A stretch of DNA of 64,000 nt from Rhizobacter sp. OV335 (GCF_900142965.1 NZ_FRCQ01000003.1:292944-356943); one strand, 5' to 3'. Shown: positions 51,597 to 61,114, numbered from the stretch's first letter. The notes: generated by a model not told the origin, from the sequence alone. Numbers and translations are program-made.

Positions 51597-54085
51597 ACAG
51601 GCACTTCCACGAACCGGATCCACACGGCGATGCCGCGCCGGCCACGGGGGCTCGGCCGCACGCGCCGGCCCACGTCTCGCTGCCCGATCTGCCTCGACAT
51701 TTCGTCGGGCGCGATGAAGTGGCCGGCACGCTGGCGAAGACGCTGACCGAGCGGCGGTTGGTGTCCGTGGTGGGACCGGGCGGGCTTGGCAAGACGACGC
51801 TCGCCGTGGCGGTGGCACGGCGGCTGTCAGCGACGCTGGCCGGCGGCATCTGCTTCCTGGACCTGGCGCGGCTCAGCGCTGGCGAGGTGCTGGAAGCCGA
51901 GCTGGGCCTGGCGCTGGGCATGGAGGGTTCGCACGGCGTGTCGCGCGAAGACCTCCGGCAACGGCTGGCCGGCCGGCAAATGCTGCTGGTGCTGGACAGC
52001 TGCGAGACGGTCATCGACGCCGTCGCCAGCCTGGCGGAAGACTTGGCGGCCTCGGTGCCCGGGATCCTGATCCTGGTGACGAGCCGCGAGCCGCTGCGTG
52101 CCAAGGGCGAGTGGGTGCACCGGCTCGCGCCGTTGGCATCGCCGCCCGGTGCGGCGGCGCTGCCGCTGTGGCTCGCGATGACCTATCCCGCGGTGCAGCT
52201 GTTCTTCCACGTGGCGCAGTCGCGCGACGCCGCATTCGCGCCGACGTCCGACAACATCGAGCACGCCACAGCCCTCTGCGGGCGGCTCGACGGCAGCCCG
52301 CTCGGCATCACGCTGGTGGCCTCGCACGCCTGCCGGCTGGGCATGGCCAACATCGCCGCGCAGCTCGGGCCCGAACTGCTGAGCCTCAGCGCCGACGACC
52401 AAGCCGACCGGCACAGTTCGCTGGAGGCCGTGCTCGACTGGAGCTACCGCCTGCTGCAGGGCGATGAACAGCGCGCCTTCCGTGCGCTGGCGTGCCTGCG
52501 CGGCAGCTTCGAACTGGACACCGCCGTCGCCGTTGCCGGTGGGCCACGGGCCGAGGCACTGGACACCGTGCTGGACCTTGCCGACAAGTCCCTGCTGGTG
52601 ACGCTGCAGGTGGGGGACAACCTGCTGTACCGCATGCCCGACATGACACGAGCCTACGCGAGCGGACAACTGGAGCGCGCCGCCACGCCGGAGTACCGGA
52701 GCGCGCGCACGCGGCATGCGCACGCGCTGATGCAATTGCTCGAGGTGGCCGAGCAGCAGTGGAACTCGATGGGCAAGGTCGAGTGGCGCCGCGCGCACGG
52801 CGTGTGGATCGAGGACGTGCGTCATGCGCTGGGTTGGGCATTCTCGGATGCGGGCGACTCGCTGCTCGGCACCGAGCTGACGGTGGCCGTGCTCCAGCTG
52901 GCCGAACAGACCGGCCTCTTCGCCGGCTTCGACGACTTCGCCCGGCGCGCCTTGAGCGAAGTGAACCGGCTCGACCCGCCGCGGCCCGAACTGGCCGTGC
53001 GCATGCACACCTTTCCGGCCTTCGGCCAACTGCGGGTCATCACGGACGAACCGCACCACATTGCCACGCTGGCCAAGGCCTTGAAGATCAGCGCATTCCC
53101 CGGCTCGGCGGCCGCGCAGCTGGGGGCGCTGGTGGCGTTGTGGGCCAACAGCTTCCAGCATGGCAACTACCGGGAATCGCTGACCCGCACGCGCGACATC
53201 CAGCAGCTGGATCACGCCGACTGGGTGATCGACCTGACCGCCCGGCGCACACGGTCGCAGTCGCTGCACTTCCTCGGCGATCACGCCGCCGCGCGGACAC
53301 TCGCCGCAGGCGTGCTGGCACAGGCCGACCGGCGGATCCCGTTGATCTACACCCCGTCGCCGGTCAGCGTGGAAGTGTCGATGCGCATCGTGCTGGCCCG
53401 CATCCATTGGATCGAAGGTCGTCCCGACCAGGCCTGGCGAATGGTCGAGGAGTGCCTGTCGTTTGCAGAGCAGGATGCGCCGCCGTCCATCTGCCAGGGC
53501 CTGGCCCTCGCCGCCATTCCCATCGCGTTGTGGTGCGGTCGCCCGCGGGCCTGCGCCGGCTGGGCCGCGCGCCTGGTGCAACAGGCCGACCGGTACGAGT
53601 TTCCGTACTACCAGGCCTGGGGACGCCTGATCGAGGTGGTGCTGGATGCCGGCGGCGCCTCGCGTCCGGCCCATGCCGAAGCGCTGAAGACATTGCCGAA
53701 CGGCCAGCAGACCAAGTACCGCGACCATCTCGGCACCTTCGAGCAGGCGAGCCTGTGCGCCGACACTTTCGTGCGTGCGCAGACCGGCGCCGTGGGATGG
53801 TGTGCACCGGAGATCATCCGCCTGCGCGCGGAGCACACGGCCGCGGCCGACGGGCCGGACGCTCAAGCCATTGCCACCGGATTGCTGGAACATGCGCTGG
53901 CCCTGGCACGCGCCCAGGGTGCGCTGGGGTGGGAGCTGCGCGTCGCCATCAGCACGGCGCAGCTGGCCCGGCGTTGGGGCCGTGCCACGGGAGGCCTTGC
54001 GATGCTGCAGTCGGTCTACGCCAAGTTCAACGAAGGCTTCGCGACGCGCGACCTGCGACTGGCTCGCGAGCTGATGGGCGGCTAA
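51593..54085 (+). CDS. STAND-type ATPase lacking the DNA-binding domain (paralog 3)
   Basis: An 830-residue relative of the neighbouring regulators that begins directly with a short linker and then LPRHFVGRDEVAGTL. Walker A GPGGLGKTT is at 61-69, and MLLVLDSCETV, LILVTSREPL and GSPLGITLVASHACRL follow. C-terminal repeats contain the same GWCAPEIIRL motif. There is no winged helix and no frame upstream for one. It is translated by ATGA coupling from paralog 2. It may assemble with paralog 2 as a sensor or inhibitor subunit. Its TAA overlaps the convergent MFS stop by 2 bp. Confidence 0.83.
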   Translation: MNRHFHEPDPHGDAAPATGARPHAPAHVSLPDLPRHFVGRDEVAGTLAKTLTERRLVSVVGPGGLGKTTLAVAVARRLSATLAGGICFLDLARLSAGEVLEAELGLALGMEGSHGVSREDLRQRLAGRQMLLVLDSCETVIDAVASLAEDLAASVPGILILVTSREPLRAKGEWVHRLAPLASPPGAAALPLWLAMTYPAVQLFFHVAQSRDAAFAPTSDNIEHATALCGRLDGSPLGITLVASHACRLGMANIAAQLGPELLSLSADDQADRHSSLEAVLDWSYRLLQGDEQRAFRALACLRGSFELDTAVAVAGGPRAEALDTVLDLADKSLLVTLQVGDNLLYRMPDMTRAYASGQLERAATPEYRSARTRHAHALMQLLEVAEQQWNSMGKVEWRRAHGVWIEDVRHALGWAFSDAGDSLLGTELTVAVLQLAEQTGLFAGFDDFARRALSEVNRLDPPRPELAVRMHTFPAFGQLRVITDEPHHIATLAKALKISAFPGSAAAQLGALVALWANSFQHGNYRESLTRTRDIQQLDHADWVIDLTARRTRSQSLHFLGDHAAARTLAAGVLAQADRRIPLIYTPSPVSVEVSMRIVLARIHWIEGRPDQAWRMVEECLSFAEQDAPPSICQGLALAAIPIALWCGRPRACAGWAARLVQQADRYEFPYYQAWGRLIEVVLDAGGASRPAHAEALKTLPNGQQTKYRDHLGTFEQASLCADTFVRAQTGAVGWCAPEIIRLRAEHTAAADGPDAQAIATGLLEHALALARAQGALGWELRVAISTAQLARRWGRATGGLAMLQSVYAKFNEGFATRDLRLARELMGG

Positions 54086-55398
54086 GTCACCGCCTGCCGC
54101 TGCCGGCCGCGCGGCGAGAGGTAGGTGAGGCCCAACGCCGCCACGATGGTGCACGCGACGACGGCAAACATCGCCTCGGCGCCCTGGTCGTGCAACAGCG
54201 GCACCAGCAGCAGCGGCGCCACCGCAGCGCCGATGCGGTTCAGCGCCCACGCGCTCGCCAGGCGCCGGCTCCGGCCTTCGGTCGGAAAGAGTTCAGCGGC
54301 GTACAGGTTCAGCGTCGACAGGTAGATGGACGTCGCCATGCCGAACACGGTGGCCGCGGTCAGCACCTGCCACGAGACATCGGACGAGACGAACGTCGCC
54401 CCCGACAGCGCCAGCACCACCGAACAGGCGGCCAGGCCGTGTCGCCGGTCGATGCGGTCCAGGCTCATGGAGCTGACGAAGTTGCCCGCCATGGGGCCGA
54501 CCATGGACAGGCTCACCACCATCAGCGCATCGTTCAGCGCGAAGCCGCGCTGCGTCAGAATCGCGCCCGACAGGATGGGAAACGAGGACGTGGCCCACGG
54601 GCTCAGCGCGAACAGCGCATACACGAGGTGCTTGGGGCGTTCCTGCTGCAAGCCGGCCACGGCTGCCATCGCGCGCCGCGTCGTGCCCTGCCACGGCAGC
54701 ACTCGGGCGCGCTCGAATCGACCCAGCGCCTGCACGGCTGCGGCGATGCGGCCACGCACGGCGAGAAAACGCGGCGACTCCGGCAGCAGCGCGGCGGCGC
54801 CGGCGGTCAGCACGCACAGCAAGGCCAGCACGCCGAAGGTCAGCCGCCAGGATTCCCCGCCGTGCCAGGTGGAGGTGGCCATGGCCCGCAGGAACATCAG
54901 CGTGCAGAAGGGGCCCACGGTCGACAGCCCGATGCACCAGAACGTCATCACACCGCGCTGCTTGGGCGGCAGCACGTCGGCCAGCAGCGAAACGACGAGC
55001 GGCGGCAGCACACCGAGAGCCAGGCCGGACAAGCCGCGGCAGACGGTCAGCTGCAGGATGTCGTGCGTGAAGCCGGCCGCCAGCGACGTGGCGGCGATCC
55101 AGAGCAGCACACCGATCAGCACGCCCCGGCGCCCGATGCGGTCGGCCAGCCTGCCGAACAGCGGTGCACCCATGACGGCGCCCACGTAGACGGAGGACAG
55201 CAGGGCCGACAGCTCACCGGACGACGCCTTGTTCGCGCCGCTGGAGAAGATGGCCGACAAGGCACCGCTCAGCGACATCTCGCTGATGGTCACCGTCATG
55301 GCGAGCGTGCACACCAGCACCAGCCAGCCGTGCAACCACGTCAGCGGCAAGCGATCCAGTCTGGAGCCGATGTCGGGCGTGTCATGAACAGCAGCCAA
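54082..55398 (-). CDS. MFS transporter (sugar/metabolite:proton type)
   Basis: A 438-residue protein with about twelve membrane helices. The start is TTG 55398, with AGGAAAG 9 bases upstream; no ATG fits better. LFGRLADRIGRRGVLIGVLLW is the loop 2-3 MFS motif, RGLSGLALGVLPPLVVSLLADVLPPKQRG the following helix 4 region, and LLPESPRFLAVRGR the typical six-helix linker of the sugar-porter/AAHS branch. The late DRIDRRHGLAACS repeats the motif. Tandem GTGAA boxes lie 75-90 bp upstream (55473-55488). Confidence 0.88.
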   Translation of the reverse strand: MAAVHDTPDIGSRLDRLPLTWLHGWLVLVCTLAMTVTISEMSLSGALSAIFSSGANKASSGELSALLSSVYVGAVMGAPLFGRLADRIGRRGVLIGVLLWIAATSLAAGFTHDILQLTVCRGLSGLALGVLPPLVVSLLADVLPPKQRGVMTFWCIGLSTVGPFCTLMFLRAMATSTWHGGESWRLTFGVLALLCVLTAGAAALLPESPRFLAVRGRIAAAVQALGRFERARVLPWQGTTRRAMAAVAGLQQERPKHLVYALFALSPWATSSFPILSGAILTQRGFALNDALMVVSLSMVGPMAGNFVSSMSLDRIDRRHGLAACSVVLALSGATFVSSDVSWQVLTAATVFGMATSIYLSTLNLYAAELFPTEGRSRRLASAWALNRIGAAVAPLLLVPLLHDQGAEAMFAVVACTIVAALGLTYLSPRGRQRQAVT

Positions 55399-55472
55399 GG
55401 TATTCTTTCCTGTCGTGTGAAGCGCCGGACCTTAAGCCATTGCCGCCGCGGCCGGATCGTGCCTCGCCGCGG

Positions 55473-55488
55473 ATTCACGACGATTCAC
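55473..55488. promoter_or_regulatory. GTGAA tandem repeat, site D (reverse)
   Basis: ATTCAC at 55473 and 55483 (10-bp period), i.e. GTGAATC boxes reading toward the MFS gene, 75-90 bp before its TTG start. The outer box overlaps the stop codon of the regulator gene. A lone GTGAAG half-site is at 55417-55422. Confidence 0.6.
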
Positions 55489-56948
55489 ATCGCGGCCGCA
55501 GCCATCGCCGACGGGCGGCCGGCGAGACGCTGCAATTCAAGCGCATGTCGCGCCCGAACGCCCCCGTCGTCCGGCAGCTCTGCCAATCGCTCCACCGCGT
55601 ACAGGCGCGTCGTGTTCAGCAACCGGTAGCAGGTACCGTCGTCCAGCTCGCAGCCCTGCGGGCAGGGCTGCAGCAGTGACTTGTCCACCAGCCGCAGCAC
55701 GGCATCCTCGATGCTGGCCGTATCTGGCGACCGCTCTACCACGGCCACCGCGCTGGTCAGCGAGAACGGTGCGTCGAAGACCGCGAGACTGCGCAGCACG
55801 CGTCGCTCCAGGTCGTCGAGCAAGCCATAGCTCCAGTCGATGGCGGCCCGCAACGATTGGTGTCGCAACTGGGCACCGCGGCGCCCGCGGGTCAGCAGCA
55901 GCAGCCAGTCGTCGGGTCGTGCGAGCAGCCCTTTCAGGCCCACGGCGGGCATCCGCCACGCGGCGAGTTCCAAGGCGAGCGGCACGCCGTCGAGCTGGCG
56001 GCACAGCTCGCGCAGGTCCGGCACGTCGGTGTCGTCGAACACCACGTTGTCGGACGCCGCCCTTGCGCGCTCGACGAACAGGGCGACTGCGGGCGACTGC
56101 AGCGCTTCGGCCAGCGTCCTCACCGTGCCTGGCGCAGCGGCCAGCGGCTCCAGCCGCAGCACGTGCTCGCCCGCCACGTTCAGCGGCTCGCGGCTGGTGC
56201 AGATGAGCCGCAGCCGCGGCGCTTGGGCCGCGATGGCTTCGGCCAGCGCAGCCGCTTCCTCCAGCACGTGCTCGCAGTTGTCCAGTACGAGCAGCAAGTC
56301 CGTATCGCGCAGGGTCGGAATGAGCCGGGGCAGGTCTGCGCCGGGCCAGCCCAGCGCGCCGGACACGTGTGCGACGACACCGCCCCCGCGGACCTGGGAG
56401 AGGTCGACCCAGCGGGCACCGCGGGAGAAGCCCGGTGCGTTGAGTGCCAACGCACGCTGGGCCGTGCTGGTCTTGCCCATGCCAGCGGGGCCGACGATGC
56501 TCACCACCGGGCAGCGCTGCAGCATCGTGGCCAACGTGGCCAGCGTTGATTCGCGCCCCGCCAACGGCGGCAGCATGGACCGCTCGACCTCGGCCGGCGA
56601 CGCAGCTGAGCCACGGCGCTGGCGGCTGACCTGCCCGACAAAGCTGTAGCCGCGGCCCGGCACGTTCGCGATGTAGCGACGCCCGGTGGCGCTGTCATCC
56701 AGCGCCTTCCGCAGCGCGGCAACGTGCACGCGCAGGCTGGATTCCTCGACGAAGGTGCTCGGCCAGACGCGCGAAACCAGGTGGTCGCGGCTCAGCACTT
56801 CGCCGGCCTGCTCCACGAGCGCGATGAGCAGATCCAGCGCCCGACTGCCGAGCACCACGTCCTCATTACCTCGCGACAACGAGCGACGGCCCACATCCAG
56901 CGTGAAGCCGTCGAAAACGTAGACCTGACTTTCCGAAGTCATAACCAT
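55485..56948 (-). CDS. Winged-helix P-loop ATPase regulator, short form (paralog 4)
   Basis: A 487-residue protein (ATG 56948; ATG 56942 also possible). The N-terminal winged helix (about 10-105, SRDHLVSRVWP, VEESSLRVHVAALRKALDD, IANVPGRGYSFVGQV) and the ATPase domain (Walker A GPAGMGKTST at 153-162, LLLVLDNCEHV, GVPLALELAAWRM, LRHQSLRAAIDWSYGLL) are complete. The frame stops just after the domain that precedes the helical repeats. The roughly 450-residue C-terminal sensor region and GWCAPE motif of paralogs 1 and 2 are absent, without a visible continuation downstream. It may be a constitutive or partner-dependent regulator of the MFS gene behind it. Confidence 0.83.
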   Translation of the reverse strand: MVMTSESQVYVFDGFTLDVGRRSLSRGNEDVVLGSRALDLLIALVEQAGEVLSRDHLVSRVWPSTFVEESSLRVHVAALRKALDDSATGRRYIANVPGRGYSFVGQVSRQRRGSAASPAEVERSMLPPLAGRESTLATLATMLQRCPVVSIVGPAGMGKTSTAQRALALNAPGFSRGARWVDLSQVRGGGVVAHVSGALGWPGADLPRLIPTLRDTDLLLVLDNCEHVLEEAAALAEAIAAQAPRLRLICTSREPLNVAGEHVLRLEPLAAAPGTVRTLAEALQSPAVALFVERARAASDNVVFDDTDVPDLRELCRQLDGVPLALELAAWRMPAVGLKGLLARPDDWLLLLTRGRRGAQLRHQSLRAAIDWSYGLLDDLERRVLRSLAVFDAPFSLTSAVAVVERSPDTASIEDAVLRLVDKSLLQPCPQGCELDDGTCYRLLNTTRLYAVERLAELPDDGGVRARHALELQRLAGRPSAMAAAAM

Positions 56949-57576
56949 GGAAGCGCGTGACATCAAGGCCGCAAGACAACAGACCGAATCGTACCTGCCG
57001 CGCGCGGGGATCGCTTCCGAGCACGGGATGTTGCTCCGACCAGTTGTCAAAGCGACAACGACAACGCCGCGGCGGCTCGCTGGAGCACAAGCGGGAGGCC
57101 TGCGCTGTAGACGGCTCGCACCAAGAAAAAGTGCCGTGACTGCCCGAGGCACTCAGGCTCACGGCATTCAGGCTGGACGCGGCGTCACGCACGGCTCGAC
57201 TCCAGCAGGCAGGTGGCGCCCAGGCGCAGCTCGCCGAACCTCGGGAGGCCGTGGATGAATCGTGACAGCTCCAAACGCCAGGACATCGCGCACTCCGCCG
57301 TGAATCGCTTGACGAATGTGGGACCGGTTCGCGCGGTCGACACCCTCCGAATGGAAGAGGCCGGCGCTGCCATGTGGGAGGCGCGCGTTGTGTTGCATGT
57401 GCCTAGCCTTCGGGAATACCACCGACCAGGACTCAGGCCATGTGCTTCGACGCCACCCACTGCCCCCGGTTGCGCACAGGCCTGTCGGCCGTGCTCGACG
57501 TCGCCCGGCTCGACCGTTTCATCGCCTCGGCCTGACTTTGAAGTTTCCTCCAACGCCGCCGCTCGTCGGCACCTTC
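56949..57576. other. 628-bp region without a supported gene
   Basis: This segment separates paralog 4 (minus) from the hydrolase at 57577 (plus) and should contain both promoters. Open frames run through on both strands but lack ribosome sites and conserved motifs. One degenerate GTGAATC box lies at 57300-57306 with a poor second copy (TGACGAAT). A minus-strand frame ending at 57185 contains GLPRFGELRL, faintly like an HxlR motif, and is not called. Confidence 0.5.
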
Positions 57577-58389
57577 ATGAAAGAACGTTCCATGCTGAAT
57601 CTCATCAAGCTCTCCATCGCCGCTGGTGCCATGGCCCTCGCGGTCGCTCCCACGCCGGCCGCCACTCTCAAGCCGACCATCGTGCTGGTTCATGGTGCCT
57701 TCGCCGGCTCGTCGAGCTGGAACGGCGTCGTTGCCGAATTGACCAAACTGGGCTACCCCGTCATCGCTGCCGCGAACCCGCTGCGAGGCGTGGCCAGCGA
57801 TGGCGCCTATGTTGCCTCGCTGACCCGCTCCGTCGCCGGCCCGGTCATCCTGGTCGGCCACTCCTACGGCGGCGCCGTCATCTCCGCTGCGGCCAACGGC
57901 CTGCCCCATGTGAAGGCGCTCGTGTTCGTTGCCGCGTTTGCACCGGACCGGGGCGAAAGCGCCCTCGACCTGACGGGCAAGTTCCCCGGCTCTACGCTGC
58001 CGCCTGCGCTGGCTGCACCGGTCAAGCTCGAGGGTGGCGGAGAGGACCTCTACGTCCAGCAGGACAAGTTCCCGCACCAGTTCGCGGCCGACGTGCCGCT
58101 GGCCCAGGCCCAGGCCATGGCCGCCACACAGCGCCCGATCAAGGCGGCCGCGCTGTCGGAGGCTGCTCCCTCCCCGGCGTGGAAGGCCATCCCGAGCTGG
58201 TCCATCTACGGCACGGGCGACCTGAACATCCCGCCGCAGGCGATGGGCTTCATGGCCGAACGGGCGCAGGCCAGGAAGACCGTCGTGGTGAAAGGCGGCT
58301 CGCATGCGTTGATGGTGTCCCACCCGCGCGAAGTCGCCGCGCTGATCGTCGACGCCGCACGTTCGGTCGACGGCGACACCGCTCGCTGA
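57577..58389 (+). CDS. Exported alpha/beta hydrolase (esterase-like)
   Basis: A 270-residue protein (ATG 57577; ATG 57592 gives a 265-residue version with an equally good signal peptide). The N-terminus is a signal peptide ending near TPAAT. TIVLVHGAFAGSSSW (35-48) is the oxyanion motif, GHSYGGAVI carries nucleophile Ser96 and GGSHALMVSHPREVA the catalytic His. The YxxSLxxxxxGPVILVGHSYGG pattern is shared with plant-type esterase/EstC-like hydrolases. The substrate is unknown. The MFS gene follows 61 bp downstream in the same direction. Confidence 0.86.
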   Translation: MKERSMLNLIKLSIAAGAMALAVAPTPAATLKPTIVLVHGAFAGSSSWNGVVAELTKLGYPVIAAANPLRGVASDGAYVASLTRSVAGPVILVGHSYGGAVISAAANGLPHVKALVFVAAFAPDRGESALDLTGKFPGSTLPPALAAPVKLEGGGEDLYVQQDKFPHQFAADVPLAQAQAMAATQRPIKAAALSEAAPSPAWKAIPSWSIYGTGDLNIPPQAMGFMAERAQARKTVVVKGGSHALMVSHPREVAALIVDAARSVDGDTAR

Positions 58390-58450
58390 TGGCCTCGTCA
58401 ACCGTCGGGACGCGCATGCGTCCTGGCCCACCCCTTTTCGAGGAGGTCGC

Positions 58451-59716
58451 ATGAACAACTCACAGACGCCGAACGCGAGCATTCCCGCCAGGGATGGCAA
58501 GCGTTCCTCGATGGCCATCTACGCGCTGACGATTGGCGCGTTCGGGATCGGCACCACTGAATTCGTCATCATGGGCCTGCTGCTGCAGCTCGCCGCAGAC
58601 CTGCAGGTCACCGTGCCCACCGCCGGCCTGCTGATTTCCGGCTACGCCCTGGGCGTATTCATTGGCGCACCGCTGCTGACCGCATCGCTGAGCAAAGTGC
58701 CGCGCAAGACGGCGTTGCTGGCGCTGATGGTCATCTTCACGCTGGGTAATCTGGCGTGCGCGTTGGCGCCCAACTACGCGGTCCTGATGGTCGCGCGGGT
58801 CGTCACGTCGCTGGCGCACGGCACATACTTTGGCGTGGGCGCCGTGGTCGCCACGAGCGTGGTGTCGCCGGACCGCAAGGCCGCGGCGTTGTCCACGATG
58901 TTCACCGGGTTGACGGTTGCGACCTTGCTGGGCGTGCCCGCGGGTTCCTGGCTGGGCCTGCATTTCGGATGGCGATCGACGTTCTGGGCGGTGTGCGTGA
59001 TCGGCATCGCTGCGATGACGGTCATCGCGCTGTTCGTTTCGGCGCGCGAAGCCGGGTGCGGCAGCGGCGTCTCGTTGAAGGAGGAGCTCAAGGTGCTGGG
59101 ACGGGTGCACGTGCTGCTGGGCCTCGCCGCCACGGTCTTCGGCTTCGCCGGCGTGTTCGCCGTCTTCACGTACATCCAGCCGCTGCTGACCCAGGTGACG
59201 GGGTTTGCCGAAGCAGGCGTGTCGGTGATCCTGCTGATGTTCGGCGTCGGGATGATCCTCGGCAACGTCGTCGGCGGCCGCCTGACCGACCGCGCGCCGG
59301 TGCGCATGCTGCTGGGTTCGCTCGCGGCCTTGGCCATCGTGCTGGTGCTGATGGGCTTCGCCATGGGCAACCGCGTGGCCGCCGTCCTGTTCGTCGGGCT
59401 GCTGGGTGCAGGCGCGTTCGCCACGGTCGCCCCGCTGCAGCTTCGAGTGCTGAACCAGGCGCAGGGCGCCGGGCAAAGCATGGCCTCCAGCTTGAACATC
59501 GCTGCTTTCAACCTCGGCAACGCGCTGGGCGCATGGTTGGGTGGCGTGGTGATCGAACACGGCCCCGGCCTGGCCAGCCTACCGCGGGTGGCAGCCGTGC
59601 TGACGCTGGGTGGCCTGGCCGTGGCGGGCTTCAGCGTATGGCGCGAGCGCGCCGCAGAACAGGGTGGCGTCCGTTCCGGGAGCCTTCCTGGCGCGCCTTC
59701 CAGGGGTCGGCAGTAA
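58451..59716 (+). CDS. MFS exporter, AraJ/SotB-like
   Basis: A 421-residue transporter with twelve membrane helices, started by GAGGAGGTCGCATG. IYALTIGAFGIGTTEFVIMGLL in helix 1 is the signature of the AraJ/YdhP/SotB drug- and sugar-efflux branch. SLSKVPRKTALLALMVIF, LAHGTYFGVGAVVATSVV and GRLTDRAPVRMLLGSLAAL follow. Likely proton-driven efflux of a sugar or toxic small molecule. A 30-residue hydrophilic tail is present. Probably co-transcribed with the hydrolase before it. Confidence 0.9.
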   Translation: MNNSQTPNASIPARDGKRSSMAIYALTIGAFGIGTTEFVIMGLLLQLAADLQVTVPTAGLLISGYALGVFIGAPLLTASLSKVPRKTALLALMVIFTLGNLACALAPNYAVLMVARVVTSLAHGTYFGVGAVVATSVVSPDRKAAALSTMFTGLTVATLLGVPAGSWLGLHFGWRSTFWAVCVIGIAAMTVIALFVSAREAGCGSGVSLKEELKVLGRVHVLLGLAATVFGFAGVFAVFTYIQPLLTQVTGFAEAGVSVILLMFGVGMILGNVVGGRLTDRAPVRMLLGSLAALAIVLVLMGFAMGNRVAAVLFVGLLGAGAFATVAPLQLRVLNQAQGAGQSMASSLNIAAFNLGNALGAWLGGVVIEHGPGLASLPRVAAVLTLGGLAVAGFSVWRERAAEQGGVRSGSLPGAPSRGRQ

Positions 59717-59827
59717 CCCGACGCTGGGCATGACCCGAAGGAGAGAGGTGCGCCTCGCCCGGTTGAGACTGGGCGCACCGTCGGATCTGCCGGAAAGTGC
59801 CTCCACACCCTTTGAGGAGCACCCTTC

Positions 59828-61114
59828 ATGAATCCACAGCCCCATTCTCCGCAGCCCGGCGCGTCGACCAGGAAAGCCCGGGCCGTCCAGGCGCTGCGCC
59901 TGATGGTACTGGCGCTGGCCCTGCACGCGTCCCACGCCATTGGCGCGCCCGTGCAGTCCGCCGGCAAGATTGCGTTCGTCGATGCGAACACGGTGGTCGT
60001 CGCGGACTGGCGTGGCGGCCAGTTGCACGCCATCACGTTGCCACCCGTTGCACCCGGCGCTCCGGTGCCGTTCAACGTGAGGGACGTGTCCGGCGCCATC
60101 GCGCGCACGCTTCACACCCGTTCCGAGAGCCTGCGCTTCGAGGACATGGCGGTGCGACCGGGCAGCGAAGTCGCCTACATCTCGCTGTCGGTGGACGGCA
60201 AGACCGCGAGCGCGATGCCGGCCCCCGTGCTGGTGTCGGTGGACGCCGCCGGCAAGGTGCGCATCGTCAACCTGGACCGAGGCAGGCGCGAGTCGGTTGC
60301 CATCGGCAACCTGCCCGCCGCCGACAAGCGCCTGTGGCGCGACACGCCAGCGGCGAGCTTCACCGTGACCGACATGAAGTACCACGAGGGCAAGCTCTAC
60401 GTCGCCGGGCTGTCCAACGCGAGCTTCGCGTCGACGCTGCGGGTCTTCGACTTCCCGTTCAAGGGCAGCGCTGCCATCAGCAGCGTGGAGATGTACCACC
60501 CGGTGCACAATCAGTTGGAAACTCGCGCACCCATACGCAAGATGGTGATCACCAGCCTCAACGGCGAGCCGACGCTGATCGCAGCGTTCACCTGTTCTCC
60601 GCTGGTGACGATCCCGTTGAAGGACCTGAAGGATGGCGCCCACATCGCCGCCAAGACGGTCGCCGAGTTCGGCTGGGGCAGCGCACCGGCCGGCATGGTG
60701 ATGTTCGACGCCGGCCAAGGGCCGATGGTGCTGCTGACGCACTCGCACAAGTCCGCCGACCTGATGTCGGTCGCCGACATCGCCGAGGCATCGACGAAGC
60801 CCGGCTTGTCCACGCCGATCAAGTGGCCTGCCGAACCGACCTTGGGGCTGAAAGCCACCTACGTGCCGATGCGCGTGGCGCACCTCGACAACCAGGATGC
60901 CAACTTCTTCGCAGCGCTTCGCCGCAACGAGGCCAGCGGCGCGATGGAGCTGGTGTCGATGCGCAAAGGCTTGTTCCTGCGCCTGAGCGACTTCATCAAC
61001 GAGTACGACTTCGCGGACTTCAACTACCCGGCGAACGACAACTGGCGCGACGTGCACCGCATGCTGCGTACCGACGAGGGTTATGCTGACCTGGCGCCGC
61101 CGCCCAAGCCATGA
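59828..61114 (+). CDS. Exported beta-propeller-like protein of unknown function
   Basis: A 428-residue protein behind TTGAGGAGCACCCTTC. A long charged start is followed by a hydrophobic stretch ending SHAIGA, a late signal peptide (about 22-40). The mature part has repeated blades such as GKIAFVDANTVVVADWRGGQLH, MAVRPGSEVAYISLSVD and MKYHEGKLYVAGLSN, suggesting a beta-propeller. Asn/Asp-rich EYDFADFNYPANDNWRDVH closes it. I do not recognise the family. It overlaps the next exported-protein gene by ATGA, so the two probably act together in the periplasm or outside. Confidence 0.75.
   Translation: MNPQPHSPQPGASTRKARAVQALRLMVLALALHASHAIGAPVQSAGKIAFVDANTVVVADWRGGQLHAITLPPVAPGAPVPFNVRDVSGAIARTLHTRSESLRFEDMAVRPGSEVAYISLSVDGKTASAMPAPVLVSVDAAGKVRIVNLDRGRRESVAIGNLPAADKRLWRDTPAASFTVTDMKYHEGKLYVAGLSNASFASTLRVFDFPFKGSAAISSVEMYHPVHNQLETRAPIRKMVITSLNGEPTLIAAFTCSPLVTIPLKDLKDGAHIAAKTVAEFGWGSAPAGMVMFDAGQGPMVLLTHSHKSADLMSVADIAEASTKPGLSTPIKWPAEPTLGLKATYVPMRVAHLDNQDANFFAALRRNEASGAMELVSMRKGLFLRLSDFINEYDFADFNYPANDNWRDVHRMLRTDEGYADLAPPPKP

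Noticed and set aside
57185..57286. Minus-strand frame with MSWRLELSRF and GLPRFGELRL, faintly like an HxlR-type regulator
   Set aside because: Only one motif matches, the sequence diverges directly afterwards, and there is no ribosome site or remaining domain.
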